From JBLIRR01 sp049472395 (GTDB lineage: Bacteria; SZUA-182; DTGQ01; JBLIRR01), in the NCBI GenBank assembly GCA_049472395.1, contig JBLIRR010000001.1, forward strand, positions 186,001 through 250,000: a stretch of DNA of 64,000 bases, written 5' to 3'. Within the stretch, counting starts at the first letter, position 1. Each line of letters begins with the position of its first letter. The notes under the pieces are model-generated. The model ran no database searches. It was not told the origin of the DNA and was given only the letters and a program-made list of their open reading frames with translations. The translations under genes and the position numbers were made by a program. Positions 1-9,018 of this stretch are shown one piece after another.

Positions 1-2096
1 TAAGGCTCAGGGAATAATGGCTTTGTGGAGGGTTCGGCTGGTTTCTGTTTCGTATAACGGATAGTAAAGGTCTGTAGGTTTGCATACGTTCCCGGATAAG
101 AGTTTGTTACTCTCATATCTTTCACCACGATATTGGCCGTATTACCTGTATTAGTCCCTTTAAATAATTGAAAATAGCCACATTCAGATAAATAGTCAGC
201 ATCCCATTCAATGGTTACCGAACCTGCTACATCGCTACATACCGTAAAATTCCACTTATATTCCGTTGCTCCGGTGACTCTGATATCTTCTGCGAGTTTA
301 CTATTATTTGTCAGAATAGAAAAACACGCTGCCGGATCTTCCGAAGTGACAGAAACATCTGAGATACCAATGGTTACCGCTGTTTGATTAGCCTGAAGGA
401 CATTCACATCTAATTCAAAGAAACAATCATCATCACATGCATCACCCATTCCATCACCGTCTGCGTCAGCCTGGGTCGGATTTGGCAGTGTCGGGCAATT
501 ATCAATGCAATCAGCAATTCCATCGCCATCACTATCACTATCTGCGACGCCACACCCGCAAATTCCCGGCTCTGTCTTGGCTGCATCACTCGGGCATTCA
601 TCAAGACAATCAGGGGTCCCATCCGAATCGCTGTCCGTATCCGCTACACCACACCCACATACCCCTGCTTCTGTCTTCGCGGGATCATTGGGGCAGTTAT
701 CAAGACAATCGGCAACTCCATCTGAATCACTATCCGTATCTGCTACACCACACCCACATACTCCTGCTTCTATCTTTGCCGGATCATTTGGGCAATTATC
801 AAGACAATCAGCGGTTCCGTCTCCATCACTATCCGTATCCGCGACACCACAGCCGCAGATTCCCGGTTCTGTCTTTGCCGGATCATCAGGACATCCGTCA
901 ACTTCCTCACAATCCATGATGCCGTCCTGATCGGTATCAACATCTGCGACACCACACCCACATACCCCTGGCTCTGTCTTTGCGGGGTCATTTGGGCAGT
1001 TATCAAGACAATCGGCAGTCCCATCTGAATCACTATCCGTATCCGCAACGCCACAGCCGCATATACCTGCTTCTGTCTTTGCGGGATCATTGGGGCAGTT
1101 ATCAAGACAATCAGCAGTCCCATCCGAATCACTATCCGTATCCGCGACGCCACAGCCACATATACCTGCTTCTGTCTTTGCGGGATCATTTGGACAATTA
1201 TCAAGACAATCAGCAGTCCCATCTGAATCACTATCAGTATCCGCGATGCCACAGCCACATATACCTGCTTCTGTCTTTGCGGGATCATTGGGACAAGAAT
1301 CACATGCATCTCCTACACCATCTCCGTCTGTATCTTCTTGGCCTTGATTCGCTACATTGAGGCAATTATCAATCTCATCTGCCACACCATCTCCATCACT
1401 ATCATTAAGCGGTATCGACAAGGTAATAGTTGGTATGTTTACAAGCCCGCTTTCAAAGGCAACCTCCATAAACGGTTTGCCTTCATCAACTCCGTCAATT
1501 TCAATAATAAGAATATCCTGCCCCTCTTGCCATAAATAGGGGCCACCATCGACGGTGAGCATATTGCCCAAAACATATTCCCATCCAGCTCCCTTGGTTA
1601 TCCTGGCAGATACGACACACGATTCCATATCGCCATTCTGCTCCGCCCTTAAAAATAATAGGGCATCATTTGTTACAGAACCGCCGGCACTTACTATTGA
1701 ACCTATTCTCAGCTCATTTCCGGGCAATGTCGGGGCACCATAGGGAAACGTTATAAAAGAATAATACGTCCCTTCATTGTCCTCCACAATGCTGCCTGAT
1801 GTAATATAATACAAATATTGCGTATCCGGGGTTAAATTCTTAATTTCTACATAGTGAACACGACTATTTTTGGTATCATTAGCCTGCTTAAAGGTCCCTC
1901 CCTGAACTTTATAAAAAACAGAGGCCGTTGATGGCTCATCCGTAATCCAGGAAACAGTCGCTGATCCAATCTCATTAAGGTTAGATATTGTTATATCACT
2001 GATAATTTCAGCTCCTGTCGCAGGCCCTATGGCTATTACCAGGAAACTTATCATTGTCACAAGGCCAAATATATAAAGTAACCTTCTCTTTTTCAT
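1..2096 (-). CDS. Exported FN3 / thrombospondin type 3 repeat protein (partial, runs off left edge)
   Basis: Open for 698 codons from ATG at 2096 (AGGAG about 11 nt upstream) to the window edge with no stop, so the C-terminus is missing. Residues 1-29 form a signal peptide (KKRR, hydrophobic stretch, ATGA). Residues about 30-120 look like a fibronectin type III domain (SATVSWITDEPSTASV, then LTPDTQYLYYI). About 120-230 is a beta-rich region. Residues 231-555 are calcium-binding TSP3 repeats, including eight copies of a 33-residue unit with the core PAKTExGxCGCGxAD followed by DxDxDGxxDC. Residues 556-698 begin another beta-rich domain. TSP3 arrays bind Ca2+ and act as rigid spacers in surface proteins. 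This suggests a large secreted or cell-surface protein with its functional or anchoring domain outside the window. Substrate unknown. Confidence 0.85.
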   Translation of the reverse strand, partial: MKKRRLLYIFGLVTMISFLVIAIGPATGAEIISDITISNLNEIGSATVSWITDEPSTASVFYKVQGGTFKQANDTKNSRVHYVEIKNLTPDTQYLYYITSGSIVEDNEGTYYSFITFPYGAPTLPGNELRIGSIVSAGGSVTNDALLFLRAEQNGDMESCVVSARITKGAGWEYVLGNMLTVDGGPYLWQEGQDILIIEIDGVDEGKPFMEVAFESGLVNIPTITLSIPLNDSDGDGVADEIDNCLNVANQGQEDTDGDGVGDACDSCPNDPAKTEAGICGCGIADTDSDSDGTADCLDNCPNDPAKTEAGICGCGVADTDSDSDGTADCLDNCPNDPAKTEAGICGCGVADTDSDSDGTADCLDNCPNDPAKTEPGVCGCGVADVDTDQDGIMDCEEVDGCPDDPAKTEPGICGCGVADTDSDGDGTADCLDNCPNDPAKIEAGVCGCGVADTDSDSDGVADCLDNCPNDPAKTEAGVCGCGVADTDSDSDGTPDCLDECPSDAAKTEPGICGCGVADSDSDGDGIADCIDNCPTLPNPTQADADGDGMGDACDDDCFFELDVNVLQANQTAVTIGISDVSVTSEDPAACFSILTNNSKLAEDIRVTGATEYKWNFTVCSDVAGSVTIEWDADYLSECGYFQLFKGTNTGNTANIVVKDMRVTNSYPGTYANLQTFTIRYTKQKPAEPSTKPLFPEP
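500..1310 (-). repeat. Tandem 99-bp coding repeats (TSP3 units)
   Basis: Eight near-identical in-frame units of 99 bp (33 codons) encode the TSP3 array. Identity is high at the DNA level, especially for the three units at about 1010-1300. One unit at about 900-960 is divergent (VDTDQDGIMDCEEVDG). The array produces long spurious open frames on both strands. Confidence 0.85.
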
Positions 2097-2317
2097 CTAA
2101 TCCCTCGCTCCTAAATTTATTAGCTTATTAGGTTTCATTTCTTAAATTTCCAATTGAAAAAAAAATAAATTTTAGGCCTTACACCCCCTTTCCTCATTTT
2201 TTTCTTTTCATTTTTATTTTATTATTATTTAATCCACTCAAAAATTTCTAACTCATTATTATTATTTATCTTTTTTCGTCTCCACTAAATATATTTTTTG
2301 CATAGATTATCTTTAAT

Positions 2318-2346
2318 ATTATATAATAATAAGCTATTTATGTCAA
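2318..2346 (-). promoter_or_regulatory. Consensus sigma-70-type promoter for the TSP3 protein gene
   Basis: On the minus strand TTGACA (2346-2341), a 17-nt spacer and TATAAT (2323-2318) match the full consensus. Transcription would start near 2311, giving an AT-rich leader of about 215 nt before the ATG at 2096. The rest of the 328-bp gap 2097-2424 shows no gene; I see no GC-rich terminator for argJ in it. Confidence 0.7.
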
Positions 2347-2424
2347 TCAGACAATTCTTTGTTAATCTAAAAATAATAATTTTTAATTTATTGATTAAAT
2401 AACTATCTAAAAAAGTAAAAAATT

Positions 2425-3651
2425 TCATGTATGATAATGCGCGTTTATATCAATGTATTTATGGGTAAAATCGCACGTCCAGGAATTCGCCTCACTCTCC
2501 CCCTGGCCAAGGTCCATGGTCACAACAATATCTGTCTGTTGAAGAATTTTTTTTGAAACAGAGGCATTCTCCTCAAAGGGTAAACCCTCTTTCACGAGTT
2601 GTATTGATCCGGCACTGCTGGCAAGCCATAACGAGAGACGTTCCTGCTCAATATCGGCACCACTGTAACCTGCAGCACACAGTATGCGCCCCCAATTGGC
2701 ATCCTCACCATATATGGCAGTTTTCACTAAATTTGATGATGCGATACTTTTGGCAACTTGACTGGCTGAGAAAAAATCTCTGGCTCCCTTCACCTTGACC
2801 ACAATGAATTTGCTCGCTCCCTCACCATCCCGGGCAATCTGCTCTGTCAGAGAAGTCGCCACGCGAGAAAGTGCTGCGCGAAAATGTAAAAAATCCTCCG
2901 AATTCCTCTCAAAAGAAGGATTTTTTGCGACTCCATTCGCTAAAAGGAATACAGAATCATTGGTGCTAGTATCACCATCTACGGTTACCATATTAAAACT
3001 TCGATCAACCACCCATTGCAGAGCACATTGAGCCATTTCATGGGTGATCGCCACATCCGTGGCCAATACAGCCAACATAGTCCCCATGTGAGGATGGATC
3101 ATCCCTGAACCCTTGCATATCCCTGCAATGGTTATCTTGCGGCCTTGTATTTCACAGTGCACAGCAGCGGCTTTTGGCCTCGTATCGGTAGTCATTATAG
3201 CTCGCTGCGCCAAATTATCATTATGGGAAGCAAGTGACCCTGCTGCTTTTTTTATGCCCTGTATGATCTTTTCCATAGGTAAATAGTGGCCGATTATACC
3301 TGTGGACATAACAAGCGCTGACCCGGTCGGCAGTCCCAGAACAGACTCAACCGTTGTAACCATTGATACGGCATCTATATCTCCCTGCAGGCCAGTGCAG
3401 GCATTTGCGATACCAGAATTAATCACAATTGCCCGAAATTCGCCTCCGCTTTTTATACGCTCCTTGCTCACACGCACAGGCGCAGCCTGCACCCGGTTCA
3501 AAGTAAAAACCCCCGCAGCGACACACGCCCCTTCTGAAAGAATTAAAGCCAGATCGAGATCATTGCTCTTTTTTATTCCACAGGCCACTCCTGTTGCAAG
3601 AAAACCCGGCACTTTTGTTACTGACGGCTCATCCAACCATAAAATCTCCAT
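2425..3651 (-). CDS. argJ: Glutamate N-acetyltransferase / amino-acid acetyltransferase (ornithine acetyltransferase)
   Basis: 408 residues, the usual ArgJ length. ArgJ transfers acetyl from N-acetylornithine to glutamate, closing the cyclic arginine pathway; some members also use acetyl-CoA. It is made as one chain that cleaves itself before a Thr nucleophile. The signature KGSGMIHPHMGTML spans residues 180-193, with the predicted nucleophile Thr191. The residue before it is Gly, where many members have Ala. TTDTRPK (154-160) and NSGIANACTG (78-87) are also conserved. ATG at 3651 has AAGGTGGGG upstream. The gene lies 14 bp after purL on the same strand and is probably co-transcribed with it. 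No other arginine gene is in the window. Confidence 0.93.
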   Translation of the reverse strand: MEILWLDEPSVTKVPGFLATGVACGIKKSNDLDLALILSEGACVAAGVFTLNRVQAAPVRVSKERIKSGGEFRAIVINSGIANACTGLQGDIDAVSMVTTVESVLGLPTGSALVMSTGIIGHYLPMEKIIQGIKKAAGSLASHNDNLAQRAIMTTDTRPKAAAVHCEIQGRKITIAGICKGSGMIHPHMGTMLAVLATDVAITHEMAQCALQWVVDRSFNMVTVDGDTSTNDSVFLLANGVAKNPSFERNSEDFLHFRAALSRVATSLTEQIARDGEGASKFIVVKVKGARDFFSASQVAKSIASSNLVKTAIYGEDANWGRILCAAGYSGADIEQERLSLWLASSAGSIQLVKEGLPFEENASVSKKILQQTDIVVTMDLGQGESEANSWTCDFTHKYIDINAHYHT

Positions 3652-3665
3652 ACTCTTTCCCCACC

Positions 3666-6600
3666 TTATTCCATATTTTTTTGTTTACAAATCCACTCCC
3701 TCGCATTCTTAAAAGGAATAATCCAGGGAGTAATTCTATGCGATACTTTTCCTTTATCAGGGTAATACCCCCATTGCCAGGGGAAAATTGATCTCTCAAG
3801 ATGCGGCATCATAGCCACATGTCGTCCATCATGTGAACAAAGGGCAGCTGCATTAAACCGCGATCCGTTCGGATTAAAGGGATATTCATCACCTGAATAC
3901 ACTAAGGGGATACAATACTCATCCCGCGTGCCGGCCAAAGAAAAACGTCCCTCGGCATGTGCAATCCAAATACCTAGCGTAGCGCCCTCCATATGATGAA
4001 ATAACACAGCAGGACTCTCCTTTATATCTAAGCAGATAAATCTTGATTCAAAAATTCCCGATCCATTAGGGAGCATTACAGGCTGTTTTCCCTTATCATA
4101 GTCGGGATAGAGAAGATGTAATAATGTCATCAACTGGCATCCATTGCATACCCCAAGAGATAATGTATCACATCGAGCATAAAATTCTTCCAATGCCCTC
4201 CTCGCCCTGCTATTATATTGAAATACTCCCGCCCATCCTCTTGCAGAGCCTAACACATCGGAATTTGAAAACCCTCCGCAAAATACAATAAAATTAATAT
4301 TCTTAAGAGTTTCCCTGCCAGAGGTAATATCCGTCATTGTTATATCCCGAACTTCAAATCCTGCATGATATAAACAATACGCCATCTCACGATCCCCGTT
4401 TGTGCCTTTCTCTCGAAGAATCGCTGCCTGAATTTTATGAACAGAAGGAGATAATGCGCCATTTTCAAAAGGATCAAAAGAGCGAGGAAAAGTATAGGGC
4501 TTTAAGGGGACATGGCAATTGTCAAATCCCTCCTCTGCCACTTTTTTATCCATTTGACGAAGGTCCATATCATAGGAGGTATGCTGCCACACACGCCGCA
4601 GCTTCTTCATATCTGTAACGAATATACCATCTGCCCATATTCTCATTGTATGAAAATCGGGCTCTGCAACCTCATACATCTTTGCCTTTGGCGGCAATGT
4701 CTCCAAAATATAATCCCTGTCCTTTCGAGCATACTGGATAATAACGCCGAGTCCTTCATAAAAAAAGGCATTTTTATTCAAACTGATATGCAATCCACAG
4801 TTACCTGCAAAAGCCATCTCGCACAGGGCGCTCACGATGCCTCCATCAGATACATCATGCCCCGCGTATATGATCCCTTTATGAATGAGCCTCTGAAGGG
4901 AATTAAACATTTCCTTGAAAAAATGAGGATACCTAATGGTGGGCACATGTTCTTTCCCTCCGCCGAGCTGATTATAAACCTGCGCGAGAGCACTCGTGCC
5001 TAAAAAGTCAGAAGGATTTTCGGGAAGATCCTGAAATGCAATATAGGCGAGCGTTGTGTCATCCTCCTTTTTTATATCAGGTGTCACTATTCTATTTAAA
5101 TTATTACATAAACCGCATGCGGTAATGATGACTGTTCCCGGAGCTTTCACTACCATCCCATCCGCGTATTTCTGAGTCATGGAAAGAGAATCCTTTCCCG
5201 TAGGCACTGGAATGCCAAGTTCACTACACAGATGGGAAAGGGCGTGGACTGCCTCATAGAGCCGTGCATCTTCGCCAGGCTGATGAGACGGCCACATCCA
5301 ATTGGCACTCAATGCCACAGAGCTTAATCCATCCTCTAAAGGAGCCCATATAATATTAAGTAAAGCCTCTCCCACTGAGAGCCTCACCCCTGCGTCAGTA
5401 TTGACAATACCAGGGATAGGCCTGTCGCCAATACCTACGGCAATGCCATATCTACCGGTATAATCCATTGATTTTACTGCCACATTAGACAACGGTACCT
5501 GACAAGGCCCTACGGTTTGCTGTTGCGCCACCAGCCCTGTCACTGACCTGTCAACTTTATGAGTAAGCCATTCCTTGCTCGCAACTTTGGTGAGGCGTAA
5601 TACTTTCATAATTTGGGTCTCAACATCTTCTTCAGGGAGAATGAGAGGGGGTAAATCCGAAGACACAGAGGTGGCGCGTATCTCGGTTTTGGGCGGTCTT
5701 CCAAAGAGAAAGCTAAAATCTAGATCAACAGGTCTTTCTCCATTGCCATGCTCAAAAACAAATTTTCCGTCCCCTGTGCACTCACCAATCACAAAACAGG
5801 GACATTGCTCTCTTTCGGCAATTTTCAAAATCATATCTACCGATGAGGCAGGCACTACGAGAGCCATTCTCTCTTGCGATTCATTCCCCAGGATCTCCAT
5901 ATCCGATAATGTAGGATCTCCAATGGGCAATTGATCTATAAAGATGATTCCCCCTGATTCACTTAATAATTCAGAGAGGCAATTAAAATGCCCGCCCGCT
6001 CCATGATCATGAATAGAGATAATCGGATTATCTGCGTCCTCTGCAAGTGCCCTTATCACGCGATACACCCTCTGCTGCATCTCGGGATTTGATCGTTGAA
6101 CCGCATTTAATTCTAATCCTAAGGAAAATTCGCCGGTGTTTACCGATGACACGCTCCCGCCTCCTATCCCAATCCGGTAATTATCACCCCCGAGTAAAAT
6201 AACCCTATCCTCTTTGTGCGGAATTCCTTTCTTCGTATGCTCTTTATTGGCATGTCCTACACCCCCTGCCAACATAATCACCTTGTCCCATCCAATAAAA
6301 ACATCGTTATATTGATGCTCGAAAGTGGTCACTGTCCCGGCAATAAGGGGTTGGCCAAATTTATTTCCATAATCCGATGCACCGTGTGAGGCCTGTATTA
6401 AAATAGTGGCAGGATCCTGATACATATATTTGCGGGCAGGCAGAGCTGATTCCCATGGAAGATCCGATACCCTGGCATAAGATGTCAAATATCCTGCTAT
6501 CCCAATGCCTGGTATTGATCCTCTGCCACCTCCCAGTCGGTCACGGATCTCCCCGCCACTCCCCGTGGCTGCACCAGGGAAGGCGCATACAGTGGTAGGA

Positions 6601-7334
6601 AAATTATGCGTCTCTGCTTTTAAACTTATAACACTGTGTATCTGACGAACACCAAATATACCCTTGTGTGGAGCAAATTCAAAAAGTGGAGGCCCTTTTA
6701 AAAAGGCCACATTATCGGTATAAGCACTTATAATAGAATCACCGCTGCGGGAAGATGTTTCTTTTACCATATCAAAAAGACTTTTTTGCTTGGGAATACC
6801 ATCTATGATATAGCGCGCATTAAAAATCTTATGACGGCAATGCTCGGAATTGGCTTGTGCAAAACCAAATAATTCAGCATCCGTAAGCGATCTTCCCCTC
6901 TGGCGTGAATAATTACTGAGATACTCGATCTCTTCCGTGCTCAAGGCAAGACCTGCTTTAAGATTATACGATGATATATCGTTAATATGCTCTGTTGCCT
7001 TTTTTTCGGCCCTGTTTACAAAAATAGTATCGGATAATCTATCATACGTGGATTGAAGCATTGGGTCGAAAGATAAGAAACCTCCTTCATCTACCAGGTG
7101 AAATTGCTCTACTCTGCGCACATTCCTAATATTAAGATTATTTAATATCTCCTCAACGTTTGTTGCCCATGGGGATACCATAGAGCTTAAAGGTCCAATA
7201 AAAGATCCTTTTCTCAATGAAGTAGGCGACGCTTGAAAAAGCCAGCCAATCTCCTCCCTAAAAGAGCTATGGTCTTTAAAATCAAGAACATAAAATAGTG
7301 ATGGGGTATGATTTGATTGCAGTACTAAGATCAT
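3666..7334 (-). CDS. purL: Phosphoribosylformylglycinamidine synthase, large single-chain type
   Basis: Catalyses ATP- and glutamine-dependent conversion of FGAR to FGAM, the fourth step of purine synthesis. At about 1222 residues it is the large form, with synthetase and glutaminase in one chain. The central synthetase has AETHNFPT followed by a glycine-rich segment (GAATGSGGEIRD). The C-terminal class I glutaminase has its nucleophile in GVCNGCQLM (Cys near residue 1066) and His/Glu in MPHLERS near the end. I chose ATG 7334 because AAGGGAG lies 5 nt before it; ATG 7349, which overlaps the pepD stop as ATGA, is possible but has a weaker site. No separate purQ or purS is needed. Confidence 0.95.
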   Translation of the reverse strand: MILVLQSNHTPSLFYVLDFKDHSSFREEIGWLFQASPTSLRKGSFIGPLSSMVSPWATNVEEILNNLNIRNVRRVEQFHLVDEGGFLSFDPMLQSTYDRLSDTIFVNRAEKKATEHINDISSYNLKAGLALSTEEIEYLSNYSRQRGRSLTDAELFGFAQANSEHCRHKIFNARYIIDGIPKQKSLFDMVKETSSRSGDSIISAYTDNVAFLKGPPLFEFAPHKGIFGVRQIHSVISLKAETHNFPTTVCAFPGAATGSGGEIRDRLGGGRGSIPGIGIAGYLTSYARVSDLPWESALPARKYMYQDPATILIQASHGASDYGNKFGQPLIAGTVTTFEHQYNDVFIGWDKVIMLAGGVGHANKEHTKKGIPHKEDRVILLGGDNYRIGIGGGSVSSVNTGEFSLGLELNAVQRSNPEMQQRVYRVIRALAEDADNPIISIHDHGAGGHFNCLSELLSESGGIIFIDQLPIGDPTLSDMEILGNESQERMALVVPASSVDMILKIAEREQCPCFVIGECTGDGKFVFEHGNGERPVDLDFSFLFGRPPKTEIRATSVSSDLPPLILPEEDVETQIMKVLRLTKVASKEWLTHKVDRSVTGLVAQQQTVGPCQVPLSNVAVKSMDYTGRYGIAVGIGDRPIPGIVNTDAGVRLSVGEALLNIIWAPLEDGLSSVALSANWMWPSHQPGEDARLYEAVHALSHLCSELGIPVPTGKDSLSMTQKYADGMVVKAPGTVIITACGLCNNLNRIVTPDIKKEDDTTLAYIAFQDLPENPSDFLGTSALAQVYNQLGGGKEHVPTIRYPHFFKEMFNSLQRLIHKGIIYAGHDVSDGGIVSALCEMAFAGNCGLHISLNKNAFFYEGLGVIIQYARKDRDYILETLPPKAKMYEVAEPDFHTMRIWADGIFVTDMKKLRRVWQHTSYDMDLRQMDKKVAEEGFDNCHVPLKPYTFPRSFDPFENGALSPSVHKIQAAILREKGTNGDREMAYCLYHAGFEVRDITMTDITSGRETLKNINFIVFCGGFSNSDVLGSARGWAGVFQYNSRARRALEEFYARCDTLSLGVCNGCQLMTLLHLLYPDYDKGKQPVMLPNGSGIFESRFICLDIKESPAVLFHHMEGATLGIWIAHAEGRFSLAGTRDEYCIPLVYSGDEYPFNPNGSRFNAAALCSHDGRHVAMMPHLERSIFPWQWGYYPDKGKVSHRITPWIIPFKNAREWICKQKNME

Positions 7335-7345
7335 TGAATCTCCCT

Positions 7346-8803
7346 TCATGTGCCTACATGTTTCGCTTCCTCATCCGGTAATGATTGTACTATCTGTCTC
7401 AGATACTCATAAATTTCATATACAGAACCTATATTGACTCGTTCATCAGGTGAATGCGGATGATCAATCTGAGGCCCTATGCTCACCGCATCAAGGCCTT
7501 TAATTTTATTTTTCAATATCCCACACTCAAGGCCTGCATGCAATGCCTTGATGCTTGGTGACTCCCCCTTCATACGTTCCCAGATGGTTTTGCATAGGTG
7601 AAGCAAGGAAGAAGTAGGATCCGGCTCCCATCCTGGATAATGACCTCCTATGTCAACCTGAACGTCACGATCCTTTACACGTGAAGTTATTTGTTGATAA
7701 ATCGTGGGGAGCTCCTCTGTTTTACAAGAACGCGCATGAGAAGTGATAATAATAGCATCATCCGTCACCCTTATCAAACCAATATTATTACTTGTTTCTA
7801 CAAAATTGTTTACTTCTTCCGACATCTTTATGACTCCGTTGGGAATCGACTTTATCGTCTCTATTAATGGGACTGGATCAATTCCTTCTATGTGCCCTGT
7901 ATAATCAATCTTTTCAAGGGAAAGAGAAAAGTCAGGCTCACTGCTTCTCGCCTTTTCCGTGTTCTTTATGATACTCTCCCTAATATGTATCTGACTTTGA
8001 GGATAGAGGGCTATCTTCATGGAGACTTCTCTCGGGATAGCGTTTTTCTGGGTGCCTCCATCAATGGAAATAAGAAGGAGTTCAGGTGCCCTCTTTTTAG
8101 TATCTTCTAAAATATCTATGCTGCTTGTAATTGCATTGAGTCGCGGCAGATGTATATCGACGCCAGAGTGCCCCCCCTTTAATCCCTTTAAGGCTATTTT
8201 ATACACGATCATATCCTCAATCGGCACCCTATCATTGAGTGGCACGCGACATATAATATCTACTCCCCCCGCGCTTCCAATACAAATACTCCCTAAATCT
8301 TCATTATCCAGATTGATCAATAATTTCCCTTTAAGAAGAGAGGCATCGAGCTTAAAAGCCCCTGTTAAACCGCTTTCTTCATCAACGGTAAAGAGAAATT
8401 CCAAAGGGCCATGGGATAACGAGGCATCCTCAAGCAGGGCCAACATAATGGCCATACCAATGCCGTTATCTGCTCCGAGAGTTGTACCTTGGGTTATGAG
8501 ATAGTCACCCTCAACCTTTACTTTTATTGGGTCTTGTGAAAAATCATGTGCTACCCCTTCCAATTTATTGCATACCATATCCATATGCGCTTGAAGAATT
8601 AATTTTTTTTTGCTCTCCATACCAGGGCTCGCCGATATATAATACACAATATTGCCGATGGTATCGGTAGCGTAGCGTATAGACATTCTTTCAGCAATCT
8701 CTTGTAAATAAAAGCGTATTCTCTCTTCGTTTTTAGAGCAGCGTGGTATAGACAACAATTCATCAAACCATTTCCATACACTCTCCGGTTTAAAATTTAA
8801 CAT
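7346..8803 (-). CDS. pepD: Cytosolic non-specific dipeptidase (M20 family, PepD / aminoacyl-histidine dipeptidase)
   Basis: 485 residues, matching the PepD/PepV-like M20C dipeptidases, dizinc cytosolic enzymes that hydrolyse dipeptides. Visible motifs: LILQAHMDMVCNK (His-x-Asp zinc ligand and catalytic Asp), GTTLGADNGIGMA (bridging Asp), VDEESGLTGA (catalytic Glu-Glu) and a C-terminal His in GPQIDHPHSPDE. ATG 8803 follows AGGAGCAAGGA. It is first in a minus-strand run with purL and argJ. A general peptide-salvage role is inferred; no partner genes suggest a special substrate. Confidence 0.92.
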   Translation of the reverse strand: MLNFKPESVWKWFDELLSIPRCSKNEERIRFYLQEIAERMSIRYATDTIGNIVYYISASPGMESKKKLILQAHMDMVCNKLEGVAHDFSQDPIKVKVEGDYLITQGTTLGADNGIGMAIMLALLEDASLSHGPLEFLFTVDEESGLTGAFKLDASLLKGKLLINLDNEDLGSICIGSAGGVDIICRVPLNDRVPIEDMIVYKIALKGLKGGHSGVDIHLPRLNAITSSIDILEDTKKRAPELLLISIDGGTQKNAIPREVSMKIALYPQSQIHIRESIIKNTEKARSSEPDFSLSLEKIDYTGHIEGIDPVPLIETIKSIPNGVIKMSEEVNNFVETSNNIGLIRVTDDAIIITSHARSCKTEELPTIYQQITSRVKDRDVQVDIGGHYPGWEPDPTSSLLHLCKTIWERMKGESPSIKALHAGLECGILKNKIKGLDAVSIGPQIDHPHSPDERVNIGSVYEIYEYLRQIVQSLPDEEAKHVGT

Positions 8804-8829
8804 TTCCTTGCTCCTTTGTTAGCTAGAAC

Positions 8830-8858
8830 TTGACAAAAATTAAATTTTTTTATAAAAT
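8830..8858 (+). promoter_or_regulatory. Promoter for tRNA-Val (and possibly thrS)
   Basis: TTGACA at 8830-8835, a 17-nt spacer, then TAAAAT at 8853-8858. The predicted start is a few bases before the tRNA at 8874. I see no strong terminator between the tRNA and thrS, so read-through is likely. Confidence 0.65.
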
Positions 8859-8873
8859 CATTCTCTATAGAAT

Positions 8874-8945
8874 AGGCACGTAACTCAGGGGGAGAGTGCT
8901 ACCTTGACGCGGTAGAAGTCGGCGGTTCGAAACCGCCCGTGCCTA
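8874..8945 (+). tRNA. tRNA-Val, anticodon GAC
   Basis: Full cloverleaf by eye: 7-bp acceptor stem (AGGCACG with CGTGCCT), D stem ACTC/GAGT, anticodon stem CTACC/GGTAG with loop TTGACGC (anticodon GAC, reading GUC/GUU), short variable region, T stem GGCGG/CCGCC around TTCGAAA, discriminator A at 8945. CCA is not encoded. Confidence 0.93.
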
Positions 8946-9018
8946 TGTATTTTGAAAAAAGTCAAAAATTTACCTCCCAGGGTGATAAAAATTTTTACCT
9001 AGAAAAAAAATTAAAAAT

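Noticed and set aside
500..1310. Possible CRISPR array (regular repeats)
   Set aside because: The units are contiguous 99-bp in-frame coding repeats with no unique spacers and no cas genes.
437..1360. Several long open frames on both strands in the repeat region
   Set aside because: They are out-of-frame readings of the 99-bp TSP3 repeats, with low-complexity translations and no start signals. The true frame is the minus-strand gene from 2096.
8986..9005. AT-rich palindrome before thrS
   Set aside because: Mostly A/T pairing with mismatches; likely composition rather than a regulatory site.
8946..9018. T-box or tRNA-mimic leader for thrS
   Set aside because: Only 73 nt separate tRNA-Val and thrS, and no T-box consensus or terminator/antiterminator pair is visible.
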